Source of the DNA: Pseudoflavitalea rhizosphaerae
Lineage (GTDB): Bacteria; Bacteroidota; Bacteroidia; Chitinophagales; Chitinophagaceae
Assembly: GCF_003991355.1 (NCBI RefSeq)
Contig: NZ_RCSU01000002.1
Coordinates: 124,001-188,000 of the forward strand
Direction: 5' to 3'
Length of the DNA stretch: 64,000 bases
A program made the translations under genes and the position numbers. Of the stretch, positions 1 to 9,171 are shown piece by piece (the first letter of the stretch is position 1; each line of letters begins with the position of its first letter). The notes beneath the pieces are model-generated. The model was not told where the DNA came from and did no database searches. It saw only the letters and a program-made list of their open reading frames with translations.

Positions 1-57
1 GCTGCAGCCGAGGGTAATGATATTTACCTTGTCCTGTTTTCTTGTTCTTGTTTTCAT
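1..57 (-). CDS. rimO: RimO, ribosomal protein S12 methylthiotransferase (5' end only)
   Basis: Nineteen codons from an ATG at 57 read leftward off the window. They end in the residues TLGCS, which match the start of the N-terminal Fe-S domain of the RimO/MiaB radical-SAM methylthiotransferases, where the first cluster-binding cysteine follows Thr-Leu-Gly. The basic leader before a VNIITLGCS-type strand is typical of Bacteroidota RimO. RimO adds a methylthio group to an aspartate of ribosomal protein S12. A -7 box lies 12 bases upstream. MiaB is the alternative; too little sequence is present to be certain. Confidence 0.55.
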   Translation of the reverse strand, partial: MKTRTRKQDKVNIITLGCS

Positions 58-68
58 ACCTGTGGGCG

Positions 69-76
69 CAAAGGTA
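69..76 (-). promoter_or_regulatory. Bacteroidota -7 promoter box for rimO
   Basis: On the minus strand the bases TACCTTTG match the Bacteroidota consensus TAnnTTTG. The box ends 12 bases before the ATG at 57, which leaves room for a very short leader. No clear -33 TTTG is seen. Confidence 0.45.
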
Positions 77-227
77 ACTACATTTAAAATATGCACCGAA
101 CCTATTATATTTACGCGGATTTTTGTGGGTCCATATTATTGACTTTTATGGATTTAACTGATGATTGACGGTTTCAGGCAGGTTTGGCATAATTTTTTAG
201 AAGCATTCATCATTAAACAATCAAAGT

Positions 228-713
228 ATGAAAAAGTTATCGGTTGTGTTAGCGCTGGCGTTTGTGGTGGGAATGGGTTCTTCTGCAAAGGCGCAGGCAC
301 TTGGTTCAGATTACAAGACGGCATTGGGTGTTAAGTTCTATCCCGGCGCCATTACATTGAAACATTTTATCAAGGACGATGCTGCCATCGAAGGATTGCT
401 CTCATTCTGGAGATATGGTTTTCGTCTTACCGGTTTGTACGAATACCACGGTGATATCAACAATGCACCCGGACTGAAATGGTATGTGGGTGGCGGTGCG
501 CATATCGGCGCCTGGAATAATGAGTGGAAAGACCGATACCCGAACCGCGACAATGGCGTTCAGTTCGGTGTTGATGGTGTACTGGGCCTGGATTACAAGA
601 TCAGGGAAGCTCCGATCAACCTGAGCCTCGACTGGCAGCCTTCGTTCAATCTTGTAGGTTATTCCTATTTTGAAGGCGGATGGTTTGGCCTGGCCATCAG
701 GTATACCTTCTAA
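228..713 (+). CDS. Small secreted outer-membrane beta-barrel protein
   Basis: The 161-residue product begins with a lysine-led hydrophobic signal peptide ending near Ala-Lys-Ala-Gln-Ala (about residue 23). The rest is made of short amphipathic strands rich in Gly, Tyr and Trp with Asp/Asn turns, and the last residue is Phe after Ala-Ile-Arg-Tyr-Thr, the usual closing strand of an outer-membrane barrel. The size fits an eight-stranded barrel of the OmpW/opacity kind. It stands alone, divergent from rimO, and is followed by a strong terminator. The ligand or role cannot be told from sequence. Confidence 0.7.
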   Translation: MKKLSVVLALAFVVGMGSSAKAQALGSDYKTALGVKFYPGAITLKHFIKDDAAIEGLLSFWRYGFRLTGLYEYHGDINNAPGLKWYVGGGAHIGAWNNEWKDRYPNRDNGVQFGVDGVLGLDYKIREAPINLSLDWQPSFNLVGYSYFEGGWFGLAIRYTF

Positions 714-737
714 GTTTAGCTGAAAAAATCATTTGAG

Positions 738-766
738 GGGTGTTGTGCAAACAACACCCTTTTTTT
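738..766 (+). terminator. Rho-independent terminator after the barrel gene
   Basis: Nine-base-pair stem GGGTGTTGT/ACAACACCC with a GCAA tetraloop, followed by seven T residues. Confidence 0.9.
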
Positions 767-775
767 GGGGTTTAT

Positions 776-901
776 CAGCGCGCCGGCAGTCGCTCGCCTC
801 CGGCGAGTGACTTGTATTGGTTCGCCTCCGGCGAACACCGCGTCGCCGGAGGCGACTAAACAAAAGTCACTCGCCGGAGGCGAGCGACTGCCGGCGCGCT
901 G
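776..901. repeat. Nested palindromic GC-rich repeat, copy 1
   Basis: A 126-bp element whose outer 38 bases (776-813) are the exact reverse complement of its last 38 (864-901). Inside, the unit TCGCCTCCGGCGA, itself nearly palindromic, recurs in four places, in both orientations. It fills the gap between two convergent genes and ends two bases before the stop codon of the GH130 gene. Two further copies lie at 9005-9102 and 20751-20876, also between convergent genes. No protein is encoded. It resembles a REP/BIME-type or MITE-like dispersed element. Confidence 0.85.
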
Positions 902-903
902 AT

Positions 904-2085
904 TTATTGTAACTGTGTAACTGTGGCAAGATTCACTTCCGCGATCTGCTTTACCCTGGCGGCTGAGGCCGCCGAGCTGAATTCATCGGGAGCCGTGTGC
1001 AGCACATAATCCAGCAACTGCTCCACTGAGCTAACTGCTACGTGCATGCGCGTATCGGAAGACGCATAATAAATGAGCACTTTTCCATCATCGTCGGCTA
1101 CCCAGCCATTACAGAACAAAACATTCGATACATCGCCGGTGCGCTCATCCCCTTCCGGCGCCATAAAATAACCGGCGGGCTTAGCGATCACTTTCGTAAG
1201 ATCATGCAGATCCGTGAGGAAAAGATAGAGCGTATAACGGAGACCAGCAGCCGTGTTCCTCACACCATGCGCCATGTGAAGCCATCCCTTGTCTGTTTTG
1301 ATCGGTGCGGGCCCCAGGCCGTTCTTCGCTTCATAAATGGTATGGTATCTTTTCGGATCTATCACCCATTCTTCCGTGATCACTGCTTTTTCGATATTGC
1401 TGCACAAACCAAAACCGATCCCGCCGCCACTGCCTGCTTCAATGAATCCGTCCTGCGGCCTTGTATAAAATGCATATTGTCCGTTCACGAATTCAGGATG
1501 CAACACCACATTCCGTTGTTGCGGGGACCCTGTTTCCAGGTTGGGCAGCCGCTCCCAATCCGTCATGTCCTTTGTCCGGGCGATACCACATTGCGCAATG
1601 GCGCTGCTCTGATCGCCGGGGGCTGCATTGGGATCACGCTTTTCCGTGCAGAAGATGCCGTAGATCCAGCCGTCTTCATGTTGCACCAGGCGTATATCGT
1701 AGAGATTGGTGTCTCCGTCCGGTAAGGATGGCATCTGGATGGGATATTGACGGAATACAAAATTGTCTGTTCCGTTTTCGCTTTCCGCCACGGCGAAAAA
1801 CGATTTCCTGTCGGCACCTTCCACTCTCGCCACCAGTGCATATTTATTATTGAATTTGATGGCTCCTGCATTGAATACAGCATTGATGCCAAACCTTTCC
1901 ATGAGAAAGGGATTGGTGTTTGGATCAAGATCATACCGCCAGAACAGTGGCGTATGCGCCGCTGTAAGCACAGGATGCCTGTATCGAATGAAAATACCAT
2001 TCCCGGTTTCTTCAGGTATATTGGGCCTTTTGATAAGTGATGCATGTTCCTCCTTCAAGCGCTTCAATCTCAAATCGAAATTCAT
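904..2085 (-). CDS. GH130 glycoside phosphorylase, probably beta-1,4-mannosylglucose phosphorylase
   Basis: The 393-residue protein has the length and pattern of GH130 subfamily 1 enzymes, which split 4-O-beta-mannosyl-glucose with phosphate into mannose 1-phosphate and glucose. The segment [14 protein letters not shown] (about 127-140) holds the expected general-acid Asp at residue 130. No signal peptide is present, so it acts in the cytoplasm. It is the last gene of a leftward operon with a glycan-binding lipoprotein, SusD and SusC (22-base gap to the former), which imports the oligosaccharide. A related beta-mannoside substrate is possible, because GH130 specificities are close. Confidence 0.82.
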   Translation of the reverse strand: MNFDLRLKRLKEEHASLIKRPNIPEETGNGIFIRYRHPVLTAAHTPLFWRYDLDPNTNPFLMERFGINAVFNAGAIKFNNKYALVARVEGADRKSFFAVAESENGTDNFVFRQYPIQMPSLPDGDTNLYDIRLVQHEDGWIYGIFCTEKRDPNAAPGDQSSAIAQCGIARTKDMTDWERLPNLETGSPQQRNVVLHPEFVNGQYAFYTRPQDGFIEAGSGGGIGFGLCSNIEKAVITEEWVIDPKRYHTIYEAKNGLGPAPIKTDKGWLHMAHGVRNTAAGLRYTLYLFLTDLHDLTKVIAKPAGYFMAPEGDERTGDVSNVLFCNGWVADDDGKVLIYYASSDTRMHVAVSSVEQLLDYVLHTAPDEFSSAASAARVKQIAEVNLATVTQLQ

Positions 2086-2107
2086 CTGTTATTCTTTTCT
2101 ATTTTTT

Positions 2108-3136
2108 TTAATACAAGCCGATATCATCCAGGTATACTTCCCGGGCCTGACCGGAGAACTCTTTGATGATGATATTGGTCAGAGTGGCGGGGTTTCCAAG
2201 ATTGGTGAATGGCACCTGGAAATCCAGCCATTTGTCTGCTTCATTGATGATAATGGTATAGCCCGCTGCTTCGTTGCCGCTGGCGGATAGTTTCACTTTT
2301 TTACCGATGGAATTTTGTCCAACGTAAATGGAGAACTTGATCCCTGTGTAGCCTGCGGTGCTGAGCGTGGGCGCATTTTTGGAGATGCGGAAAGCGCCCC
2401 ATCCATTCCAGGTACATTTGACGGAATTGCTTCCGCTTCTTACTGGTGTGGCATTATCCAGTACGAAAGTGCCGCCGAAAGAACTGTTGTACCAGGTGGC
2501 TGCCACCGCCTCATCAAATACCATATAGGCATAGCCGAAGATCAGTCCTGATTTGACGGTACCGCTGGCCGTAGTTACATAGATATAGCCCAACTGCACG
2601 CCTGCAGGCACTTTCACAGTGATCTCGCTTTTGGTGGATGAAAGGATCTGCGCAGGTGTATTATCGAACCTCACTTCTGATACGCCTCCAAAATAGTCGC
2701 CTTTGATGGTCACTTCATCATCGGCCACCCCTCCTACCGGATTGAAGGAATAGATCACCGGTGCTGGTTGAAGAATAGTATACTGGTATGTATCCGAGCC
2801 AAAAGGTGTGGTAACGGTGATGGGATTCTCGGAAGGATGTGGCAGTATTGCCGGAATCTTCACGGTTACACTGGTATCGTCTGCCCATATCAGTGAGTCG
2901 GCGGCAGCTATGGTATTGAACACAACCGATTCCGTGCCGGCCAGATGTTGTCCCTTGATCATGATCCAGGTGCCGTAATCCGTGGCAGGCAATTGATTGT
3001 TCCTGTCTGTAAGATTGGTAACGCCTGTGATCTTCGGCGGCAGTCCACCTGCAGTTTTGGTCTTTTTGCAGGATGCCGCCAGCAACAGCAGTACCGGAAT
3101 GGTCAGCAGGTATATAGTTTTGAAATGCTTTTTCAT
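2108..3136 (-). CDS. Surface glycan-binding lipoprotein with IPT/TIG domains
   Basis: ATG at 3136 is preferred to an upstream TTG because it begins the signal peptide directly. The leader ends in the lipobox LLAASC, so the protein is lipid-anchored, presumably on the cell surface. Two IPT/TIG Ig-like domains follow (about 35-120 and 125-205, with the typical Pro-x-Ile-xx-Phe/Val-xP and Gly-xx-Val/Asp-x-Val-xI-Gly signatures). The C-terminal 130 residues form a jelly-roll-like region ending in YLDDIGLY, as in carbohydrate-binding modules. It takes the place of the SusE/F protein in this locus and likely captures the mannan-type glycan. Confidence 0.78.
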   Translation of the reverse strand: MKKHFKTIYLLTIPVLLLLAASCKKTKTAGGLPPKITGVTNLTDRNNQLPATDYGTWIMIKGQHLAGTESVVFNTIAAADSLIWADDTSVTVKIPAILPHPSENPITVTTPFGSDTYQYTILQPAPVIYSFNPVGGVADDEVTIKGDYFGGVSEVRFDNTPAQILSSTKSEITVKVPAGVQLGYIYVTTASGTVKSGLIFGYAYMVFDEAVAATWYNSSFGGTFVLDNATPVRSGSNSVKCTWNGWGAFRISKNAPTLSTAGYTGIKFSIYVGQNSIGKKVKLSASGNEAAGYTIIINEADKWLDFQVPFTNLGNPATLTNIIIKEFSGQAREVYLDDIGLY

Positions 3137-3163
3137 ATGAGGCAATTTGAAATGAAGAATGAA

Positions 3164-4795
3164 TTACCAGCCGGGATTGTTGTCGGGGATCGACTGATTT
3201 GAATTGATCTCACTAAGCGGAATGGGCAGCAGCAGGTTTCTCGACGCCCTCACTTTGGAGATATTGTTCTGCCCGGTACCGATCTTGTTCATCACCTGGA
3301 GGTAGATGCCCCAGCGCATGAGATCGAAGCGGCGCACCCCTTCCAGCGCAAACTCGCGCGCACGTTCTGCGATCACGAAGCTGCGGAACTGCTCTTTGTC
3401 CATATTCGCGGGGGCTTCTGTGGCATGGGCCCTGTCCCTCACTTTCTTCAGGTACGTATAGGCTTCAGCGGTAGGTCCGTCATTGGCTTCATTGGCAGCT
3501 TCGGCATAGATCAGGTAGATCTCTGAATAGCGCATCAGCGGGAAATAAGCATCGCTGTTGGCCAGTGTAGGATCTGAAACATCTGCGTATTTGATCACAT
3601 AGGCGCGATCGTCTGTAGTGCCGTTATTGTTGTAGACCACCCCATTGATGTTCTTGTAGATGGCCGCCTGCCAGGAAGGATAGAAATATTTAGTGCCGGT
3701 ATTGGTGGCATAGTTGTGTACAACGCCATCGAGTACGCGAAGATCGGCATCTTCATAATCCAGGTAGTGATGGTTGGTGAACCAGGTAGCGCCACGACCG
3801 AAAGTGGACAACGCAGAGAAATAATTATGAAGATTGTTCATGAAAGGAGTACCTGTCATGGATTGTACTTCCCACATATGCTCGCGCCTGTTGCGGCTAC
3901 CCTTCGCCCATAATTCTTTCCAGCTGTCGTAGAGCGAGTATTCATTATCCTGGATCAGCTCCATCGCCTTATCCCTGGCCAGTGCTGCGTAATGTTTGCT
4001 ATCGATATTCTCATAACCGGCAACAATGTTTTTCGGGTAAGTATAGTAGCCATTATCCTGCCCGCCGCGAACGCTCACATTGCCTGTTGCTGCACCGGAT
4101 GCCATGGTGAGATAGGTTTTGGCCAGCATGCCTTTGGCCAGTCCGCGCGTAACCCGGCCTGGTTCCCCTGCTTTGGCGTGGCCGGCAGGAAATAACATGG
4201 TCTCCGCTTTTTTGAAATCTTCGATGATGGCGGCGTATACTTCTTCTACAGATGAACGCGGTCTGTTCCGCTCAGGGTCTTCAGATAGTGTCTTTGTTCT
4301 GATGGGCACTCCGCCATAGAGCTGTACCAGTTGGAAATAAGCCCAGCCACGCAGAAAATAGCATTCACCGAGGATGCGTTGTTTGATCTCGGCATCGATT
4401 TCAGTTTCCAGTTTTCCAACATTTTCGAGAACGGTATTGGCCCTACCGATGATGGTATAACAACCAACCCAGGGTCCGTCCACACCCCAGTATCCCTGCG
4501 GGTTTCCGGCTCCTGATGTACCCAGGAACCAGTCGGCCCCGGAAACATGATCATCATCCAGCACAGTCAGGTTCCAGAAAGGCTGCTGGTACATTTCCCA
4601 GGTGTAGAGCGCACTGTATACGCCGTTCATCGCAATCTTCGCATCGCTTTCGTTCTTATAAAAGTTTTCGGGAGAATAGAATGAATAGGGTGTTTCTTCC
4701 AGCGCTTTGGTGCAGGAGCCCAGAGAAAGCAGGGCGGCCGGAACTACCAGGGTCCTGCAGACTTTATTGATATAATGAGAAATATTGTTGTTCAT
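3164..4795 (-). CDS. susD: SusD/RagB-family nutrient-binding lipoprotein
   Basis: The 543-residue product has a leader with lipobox LSLGSC (Cys28). SusD hallmarks are visible: an N-terminal YSPENFYKNESDAK-type segment, a TPR-rich middle with LGECYFLRGWAYFQLVQLYGG, the RYSEIYLIYAEAANEA helix, the ALEGVRRFDLMRWG motif, and the C-terminus NNPGW. SusD proteins form the lid on the SusC barrel and bind the oligosaccharide. The gene is 12 bases after susC, in the same leftward operon. Confidence 0.95.
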   Translation of the reverse strand: MNNNISHYINKVCRTLVVPAALLSLGSCTKALEETPYSFYSPENFYKNESDAKIAMNGVYSALYTWEMYQQPFWNLTVLDDDHVSGADWFLGTSGAGNPQGYWGVDGPWVGCYTIIGRANTVLENVGKLETEIDAEIKQRILGECYFLRGWAYFQLVQLYGGVPIRTKTLSEDPERNRPRSSVEEVYAAIIEDFKKAETMLFPAGHAKAGEPGRVTRGLAKGMLAKTYLTMASGAATGNVSVRGGQDNGYYTYPKNIVAGYENIDSKHYAALARDKAMELIQDNEYSLYDSWKELWAKGSRNRREHMWEVQSMTGTPFMNNLHNYFSALSTFGRGATWFTNHHYLDYEDADLRVLDGVVHNYATNTGTKYFYPSWQAAIYKNINGVVYNNNGTTDDRAYVIKYADVSDPTLANSDAYFPLMRYSEIYLIYAEAANEANDGPTAEAYTYLKKVRDRAHATEAPANMDKEQFRSFVIAERAREFALEGVRRFDLMRWGIYLQVMNKIGTGQNNISKVRASRNLLLPIPLSEINSNQSIPDNNPGW

Positions 4796-4807
4796 GATAG
4801 TAATGTT

Positions 4808-7800
4808 TTAGAAACTGCAACGCAGACTGAGTGAATAAGTACGGGAGTTGGGATAACCGCCGAGGTCTACACCAAACATGGCGGGATTATCGCCATAGCT
4901 GTTCACTTCAGGATCGAAGCCGCTGTAATCGGTGAATGTGAAAAGATTGTTCACGCCGAAAGCAAGACGGATATTGCGGATATTCCTGATCATGTTTTGC
5001 GGGAAATTGTACCCGATGGTCACGTTCTTGATGCGAACGAAACTACCGTCTTCAATGAACCTGCGGGTAAAGAGCATATTCCTCCAGAACTGGCGCATGG
5101 CCTTGGGACCGGTAGCTTTGGAATTGTCTTTCCCTTCTGCCCAGGCGCCATTCAGCATATCTTCCGTTACATTTTTTCCTGCTCCGAAATTATCATTGAA
5201 GCGGGTGTTCATATTGATGACATCGTTGCCCTGAACGCCATTCACGAAAATGGACAAATCGAAATGCTGATAGCGGAAATTGTTGGTGATACCGAAAGTG
5301 TAATTGGGATTTACATCACCGATAACGGTCCTGTCGGACACCGAGATAGAACTGGGGTCTTTATCGAGGTTGCGGTATTTCACCTCACCGATCATTCTTT
5401 TGATGTATGCATCTGTATTCCCGGTGTAAAGTGGCGAGTTGCGCACTTCGGCTTCATTATCGAAGTAACCGTCTTCCACGTAGCCATACAATGCGCCGAT
5501 GGGCAGGCCCGCACGTTGCAGGAATGGCGCATCGCCGGTGGAGATATTGCCGGCATATTGTTCCTTGAGATTGCTGCCCAGTTCCAGGATCTTGTTCCTG
5601 TTGAAAGCGATATTGGCGGCGGCCTTCCATTCGAATTGCTTATTGCTCACCAGCCTTGCGTCCAGCGCCAGTTCAATACCCTTGTTCTCTACCGTGCCTG
5701 AGTTGCGCAGTTGTCTTTCGAAACTGGTGGAAGGTGCGGTAGTGATGTATTGGAGAAGATCTTTTGTTTTTTTATAATAAGCGTCTACATGGAAATTGAC
5801 CCTTCCATCGAACAGACCGAGGTCCACACCGAGGTTGTAGGCAGTAGTGGTTTCCCAGATAAGTGAATCATTGGCCGGGCCTGCATATACATCGTCAGCA
5901 AGACCGGTATACTGTGTTCCGTCGAAAGGATAATTGTACACAGCCAGTTTGGCGAGCGAAGAATAAGCGCCGATGCCCTGGTTGCCCGTTTGTCCATAAC
6001 TGGCGCGGAGCCCGAGTTCATTGATCCATGAAACCTCTTTCATGAAATCTTCCTTGTGTATTTTCCAGGCAAATGCCGCGGATGGGAAATTGGCCCATTT
6101 GTTCGTCTTACCAAATTTACTGGAACCGTCACGGCGGATGGAGGCAGTGAGCAGGTATTTGTCGTGCAGTGAATAATTGACCCTGCCGAGGAAAGACACC
6201 AGTGCGGAACTGTAGCGATTGTTCGTAACCGGCATCACCAGTGCTGCAGCTTTGAAGTTCTCATTCTGCAGCTGATCATTGGGGAAATCTTTCGCTTCCG
6301 CGCGCTTCCATTGTCCTGCTGTTTTTTCATAAGTGGCAGCGCCCATGAAGTTCAGAGAATGTTCACCGAAAGTTTCCGCATAACTGATGATGCTTTCGGT
6401 GATCACGCTGGTCCAGAGATTATCCGACTTCAATCCCCATCCCCTGGCGCTGAAACCTTCGTATACAGTACGGGGATAGTACTGGTCCCTGGAATTGCCG
6501 CCATAGTTGAAACCCAGGTTCTGGCGGAACTTCAGGCCTTTGGTGAGGTTGATCTCGAGGAAATTGGAAGAGAAGATGTTCAGGGCATTTACCTTATTGA
6601 GTACATCATTCGTGTATATGACAGGGTTAGTGATGAAATACCCCTCCCCTGATCCATCATATTCTTCAATAGTGGAAATGGTGGTCGGATAAGTCAGTGC
6701 GGCCCTGATCACACCGGCGCTGGCGGCGTCGGATTTGTCCGTGCCCGTTTTCACACCACGCGTAATGCTATTGGATACGGCAGTGCTGGTACCGATACGG
6801 AAGATCCTGCCCAGGTTCCTGTTCAGGTTCAGGCTCAGGCCCATTTTTTTGAAGCCTGAATTCTGAATGATTCCATCCTGGTCGATATAATTGAAGGAGA
6901 TGCTATGATTGCCGTTCTCATTGGCGCCGGAAATATTGGCGGTGTATTGTTGCTGGAAGCCTTTTCTGAAGATCGAGTTCTGCCAGTCCGTATGATCATT
7001 CTCGAACTTTGAAAGATCGGGATAGGGATCGTTGAAAGTAGCGCCATCGTATTTCCTGGCATTGGCATAAGACAGGTTTTGAAATTTCGCATATTCGAGC
7101 GGCGATAACATTTTCAGTTTTTTGGTCACTTCAGCCACGCCTACATTGGCGAGCAGTTCCACTTTATCCCTTCCCACTTTCCCTTTTCGGGTGGTGATCA
7201 GCACTACGCCATTGGCGCCGCGGGAACCGTAGATGGCGGTTGCGGAAGCATCTTTCAATACATCGATCGTTTCAATATCCGCCGGATTGAGGAATGCCAG
7301 TGCATTGAGACTTTGCTTTTCATCTTCCCCTATCGCTGAAGGCGTAGAGCCGCTGCTGCTGTTATTGAAAGGAACGCCATCTATCACGTAGAGCGGTTCG
7401 GTGCCACCGAGAACGGAATTGCTGCCGCGTATGCGGATACTAAGTCCTGCACCGGGGGCGCCATCATTCTGCGTTACATTCACACCGGCCAGCTTACCCT
7501 GCATGGCCTGCAGCACATTGCCGGGGTTATCGCGGATCAGGTCTTCCCTGCTGATCCTCTGCACAGATCCGGTGAGATCGGATTTCTTAACGGAGCCGTA
7601 CCCCACAACAATCACGTCGGAGAGCGAGGAGGCCAGCGGCTTTAGTTTTATCGTGTATGCAGCGGCGCTGGTGATCGGAACTACTGCACTGTCCATCCCC
7701 ACGTAAGTAACTACCAGCGTGGTGGCGCCTGCAGGAACGTCGAGGAAGAACTTGCCCTGTGCATTGGTTTTGGTAACAACACTGGTTTTTCTGATGCTGA

Positions 7801-7927
7801 CCGTAGCATTGGAAAGCGGTTCCCCGGTTTCGTTGGTAACGGTGCCGGCAATGGGTTTTGCCTGCGCCAGGCACTGGACCCCGGCAAGAACAAGCAAGAG
7901 GAGGTTAAAGAAAAACTTTTTTCTCAT
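4808..7927 (-). CDS. susC: SusC/RagA-family TonB-dependent outer-membrane transporter
   Basis: ATG at 7927 is chosen over a TTG at 7948 because the latter overlaps the -7 box. The product (about 1039 residues) has a signal peptide ending Ala-Gln-Ala, a carboxypeptidase-D-like regulatory domain (about 25-100), the SusC signature SDVIVVGYG, a plug domain and a barrel ending in a terminal Phe (LSLRCSF). It is the import channel for the oligosaccharide bound by SusD. First gene of the four-gene operon, divergent from an AraC regulator. Confidence 0.95.
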   Translation of the reverse strand: MRKKFFFNLLLLVLAGVQCLAQAKPIAGTVTNETGEPLSNATVSIRKTSVVTKTNAQGKFFLDVPAGATTLVVTYVGMDSAVVPITSAAAYTIKLKPLASSLSDVIVVGYGSVKKSDLTGSVQRISREDLIRDNPGNVLQAMQGKLAGVNVTQNDGAPGAGLSIRIRGSNSVLGGTEPLYVIDGVPFNNSSSGSTPSAIGEDEKQSLNALAFLNPADIETIDVLKDASATAIYGSRGANGVVLITTRKGKVGRDKVELLANVGVAEVTKKLKMLSPLEYAKFQNLSYANARKYDGATFNDPYPDLSKFENDHTDWQNSIFRKGFQQQYTANISGANENGNHSISFNYIDQDGIIQNSGFKKMGLSLNLNRNLGRIFRIGTSTAVSNSITRGVKTGTDKSDAASAGVIRAALTYPTTISTIEEYDGSGEGYFITNPVIYTNDVLNKVNALNIFSSNFLEINLTKGLKFRQNLGFNYGGNSRDQYYPRTVYEGFSARGWGLKSDNLWTSVITESIISYAETFGEHSLNFMGAATYEKTAGQWKRAEAKDFPNDQLQNENFKAAALVMPVTNNRYSSALVSFLGRVNYSLHDKYLLTASIRRDGSSKFGKTNKWANFPSAAFAWKIHKEDFMKEVSWINELGLRASYGQTGNQGIGAYSSLAKLAVYNYPFDGTQYTGLADDVYAGPANDSLIWETTTAYNLGVDLGLFDGRVNFHVDAYYKKTKDLLQYITTAPSTSFERQLRNSGTVENKGIELALDARLVSNKQFEWKAAANIAFNRNKILELGSNLKEQYAGNISTGDAPFLQRAGLPIGALYGYVEDGYFDNEAEVRNSPLYTGNTDAYIKRMIGEVKYRNLDKDPSSISVSDRTVIGDVNPNYTFGITNNFRYQHFDLSIFVNGVQGNDVINMNTRFNDNFGAGKNVTEDMLNGAWAEGKDNSKATGPKAMRQFWRNMLFTRRFIEDGSFVRIKNVTIGYNFPQNMIRNIRNIRLAFGVNNLFTFTDYSGFDPEVNSYGDNPAMFGVDLGGYPNSRTYSLSLRCSF

Positions 7928-7945
7928 AAAGCAATATCGTTTGAC

Positions 7946-7953
7946 CAAAAGTA
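7946..7953 (-). promoter_or_regulatory. -7 promoter box of the sus-like operon
   Basis: TACTTTTG on the minus strand matches TAnnTTTG. It would start transcription about 10 bases before the ATG at 7927. The upstream -33 element is weak (TTCG, 17-base spacer). Confidence 0.5.
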
Positions 7954-8084
7954 TATCTTATACCCTCATACGAATAGTACTTTATTATCCTCCTTTTATA
8001 CTTTATCAGAGCTTGTTCTCCCGGCGAAATATCAGATAATGCGTATAGCTATGAATAAGATTGTGTAATATTGATTTGGATTGA

Positions 8085-8098
8085 TGCGGGTTCCCGCA
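8085..8098. promoter_or_regulatory. Palindrome TGCGGGTTCCCGCA, possible operator
   Basis: Six-base arms TGCGGG/CCCGCA flank two bases, 39 bases before the AraC-family gene and in the shared region with susC. It could bind a regulator; no direct evidence. Confidence 0.3.
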
Positions 8099-8136
8099 AG
8101 TAAAATTGTATTTATTTAACTCATTTTAAGTAGGAT

Positions 8137-9003
8137 ATGCTCAAGGAGATAACCCCTCTCACCTCCAGCGATTGCTTCACCATCTTTACCCGGACCAAAT
8201 CCGAGTTCAACTTCCCCCTTCATTACCACGAAGAACTGGAACTCAACCTGGTGATCAACGCTAAAGGCGCGCGTCGTATAGTCGGGAGCGTTATGGAGGA
8301 AATAGATGATATCGATCTTGTACTGGTAGGTTCCAACCTGCCGCATGCCTGGAAGAACCACAAGTGTGAGAGTAAAGAGATCCATGAGATCACGGTACAA
8401 TTCCATAAAGACCTCTTCGATGAAAAGATGTTACGCAGGAACCAGCTGCATTTTATCCGCGAGATGTTCGAACGTTCCAAATGCGGCATCCTCTTTTCCC
8501 GCGAAACAGCAAAGGCCCTGAGCGGCAGGTTGAAAGACCTTCAAACGCGGCAGGGCTTCGACTCCGTGATGGAACTGATGAGTATCTTACATGATCTGTC
8601 TGTATCGCGCAATGCCCGCCTGATCTCGGATGCCGCCTTCGCGCAGATCCAGCCCAGCCATAACAGCAGAAGAGTTGAAAGAGTGATCGAGTATATCAAT
8701 CAGAACTTCGATAAATCAGTGCAGTTATCTGATGCAGCCAAACTCGCCAATATGACAAAGGTTTCCTTCAGCAGGTTCTTCAAGGCGCAGACAGGCATGA
8801 ATTTTATCGACAGCCTGCTGGAGATCAGGCTGGGCCATGCTTCCAGGCTGCTAATAGATACAAACAGATCGATTGCTGAAGTAGCCTATCATTGTGGCTT
8901 CAATAATATTTCCAATTTCAACAGGCTGTTCAAGAAAAAGAAAGGATGTACCCCGAAGGAGTTCAGGGAGAATTATACGTATGAGAAGAGGGTGTTCATC
9001 TGA
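8137..9003 (+). CDS. AraC-family transcriptional regulator
   Basis: The 288-residue protein has an N-terminal cupin-like sensing region (about 20-95, with HYHEELELNLVINA and later LPHAWKNH) and a C-terminal double helix-turn-helix (about 182-283). The second motif, SIAEVAYHCGFNNISNFNRL followed by CTPKEFR, is classic AraC/XylS. It is transcribed away from the SusC/SusD/GH130 operon across a 209-base gap, so it is the likely sugar-responsive activator of that operon. A nested repeat begins directly after its stop codon. Confidence 0.9.
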   Translation: MLKEITPLTSSDCFTIFTRTKSEFNFPLHYHEELELNLVINAKGARRIVGSVMEEIDDIDLVLVGSNLPHAWKNHKCESKEIHEITVQFHKDLFDEKMLRRNQLHFIREMFERSKCGILFSRETAKALSGRLKDLQTRQGFDSVMELMSILHDLSVSRNARLISDAAFAQIQPSHNSRRVERVIEYINQNFDKSVQLSDAAKLANMTKVSFSRFFKAQTGMNFIDSLLEIRLGHASRLLIDTNRSIAEVAYHCGFNNISNFNRLFKKKKGCTPKEFRENYTYEKRVFI

Positions 9004-9004
9004 T

Positions 9005-9102
9005 ATTACTCAGCGTGTGCCCAGTCGCTCGCCTCCGGCGAGTGACTTCTAATTGTTCGCCTCCGGCGAACACCGCGTCGCCGGAGGCGAGCGACTGCCA
9101 GC
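9005..9102. repeat. Nested palindromic GC-rich repeat, copy 2 (shortened)
   Basis: Near identical to copy 3, including the flank ATTACTCAG-GTGTGCCC, but lacking about 28 bases between two direct CGCCGGAGGCGA units, as if lost by recombination or slippage between them. It begins right after the AraC-gene stop codon, in a convergent gene junction. Confidence 0.82.
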
Positions 9103-9106
9103 CCCC

Positions 9107-9140
9107 AAAAAAATCGAAAAGGCCGCATTACTGCGACCTT
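9107..9140 (-). terminator. Rho-independent terminator of the metalloprotease gene
   Basis: On the minus strand, stem AAGGTCGCA/TGCGGCCTT (one G-T pair), loop GTAA, then a T-rich run broken by CGA. It lies 31 bases after the stop codon. Confidence 0.75.
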
Positions 9141-9171
9141 CTCTTCATCAATATAAAAAATCAAACTGCTC

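Noticed and set aside
1042-1725. 227-codon frame on the plus strand inside the GH130 gene
   Set aside because: It lies opposite a clear GH130 gene with complete motifs; its product has no recognisable pattern.
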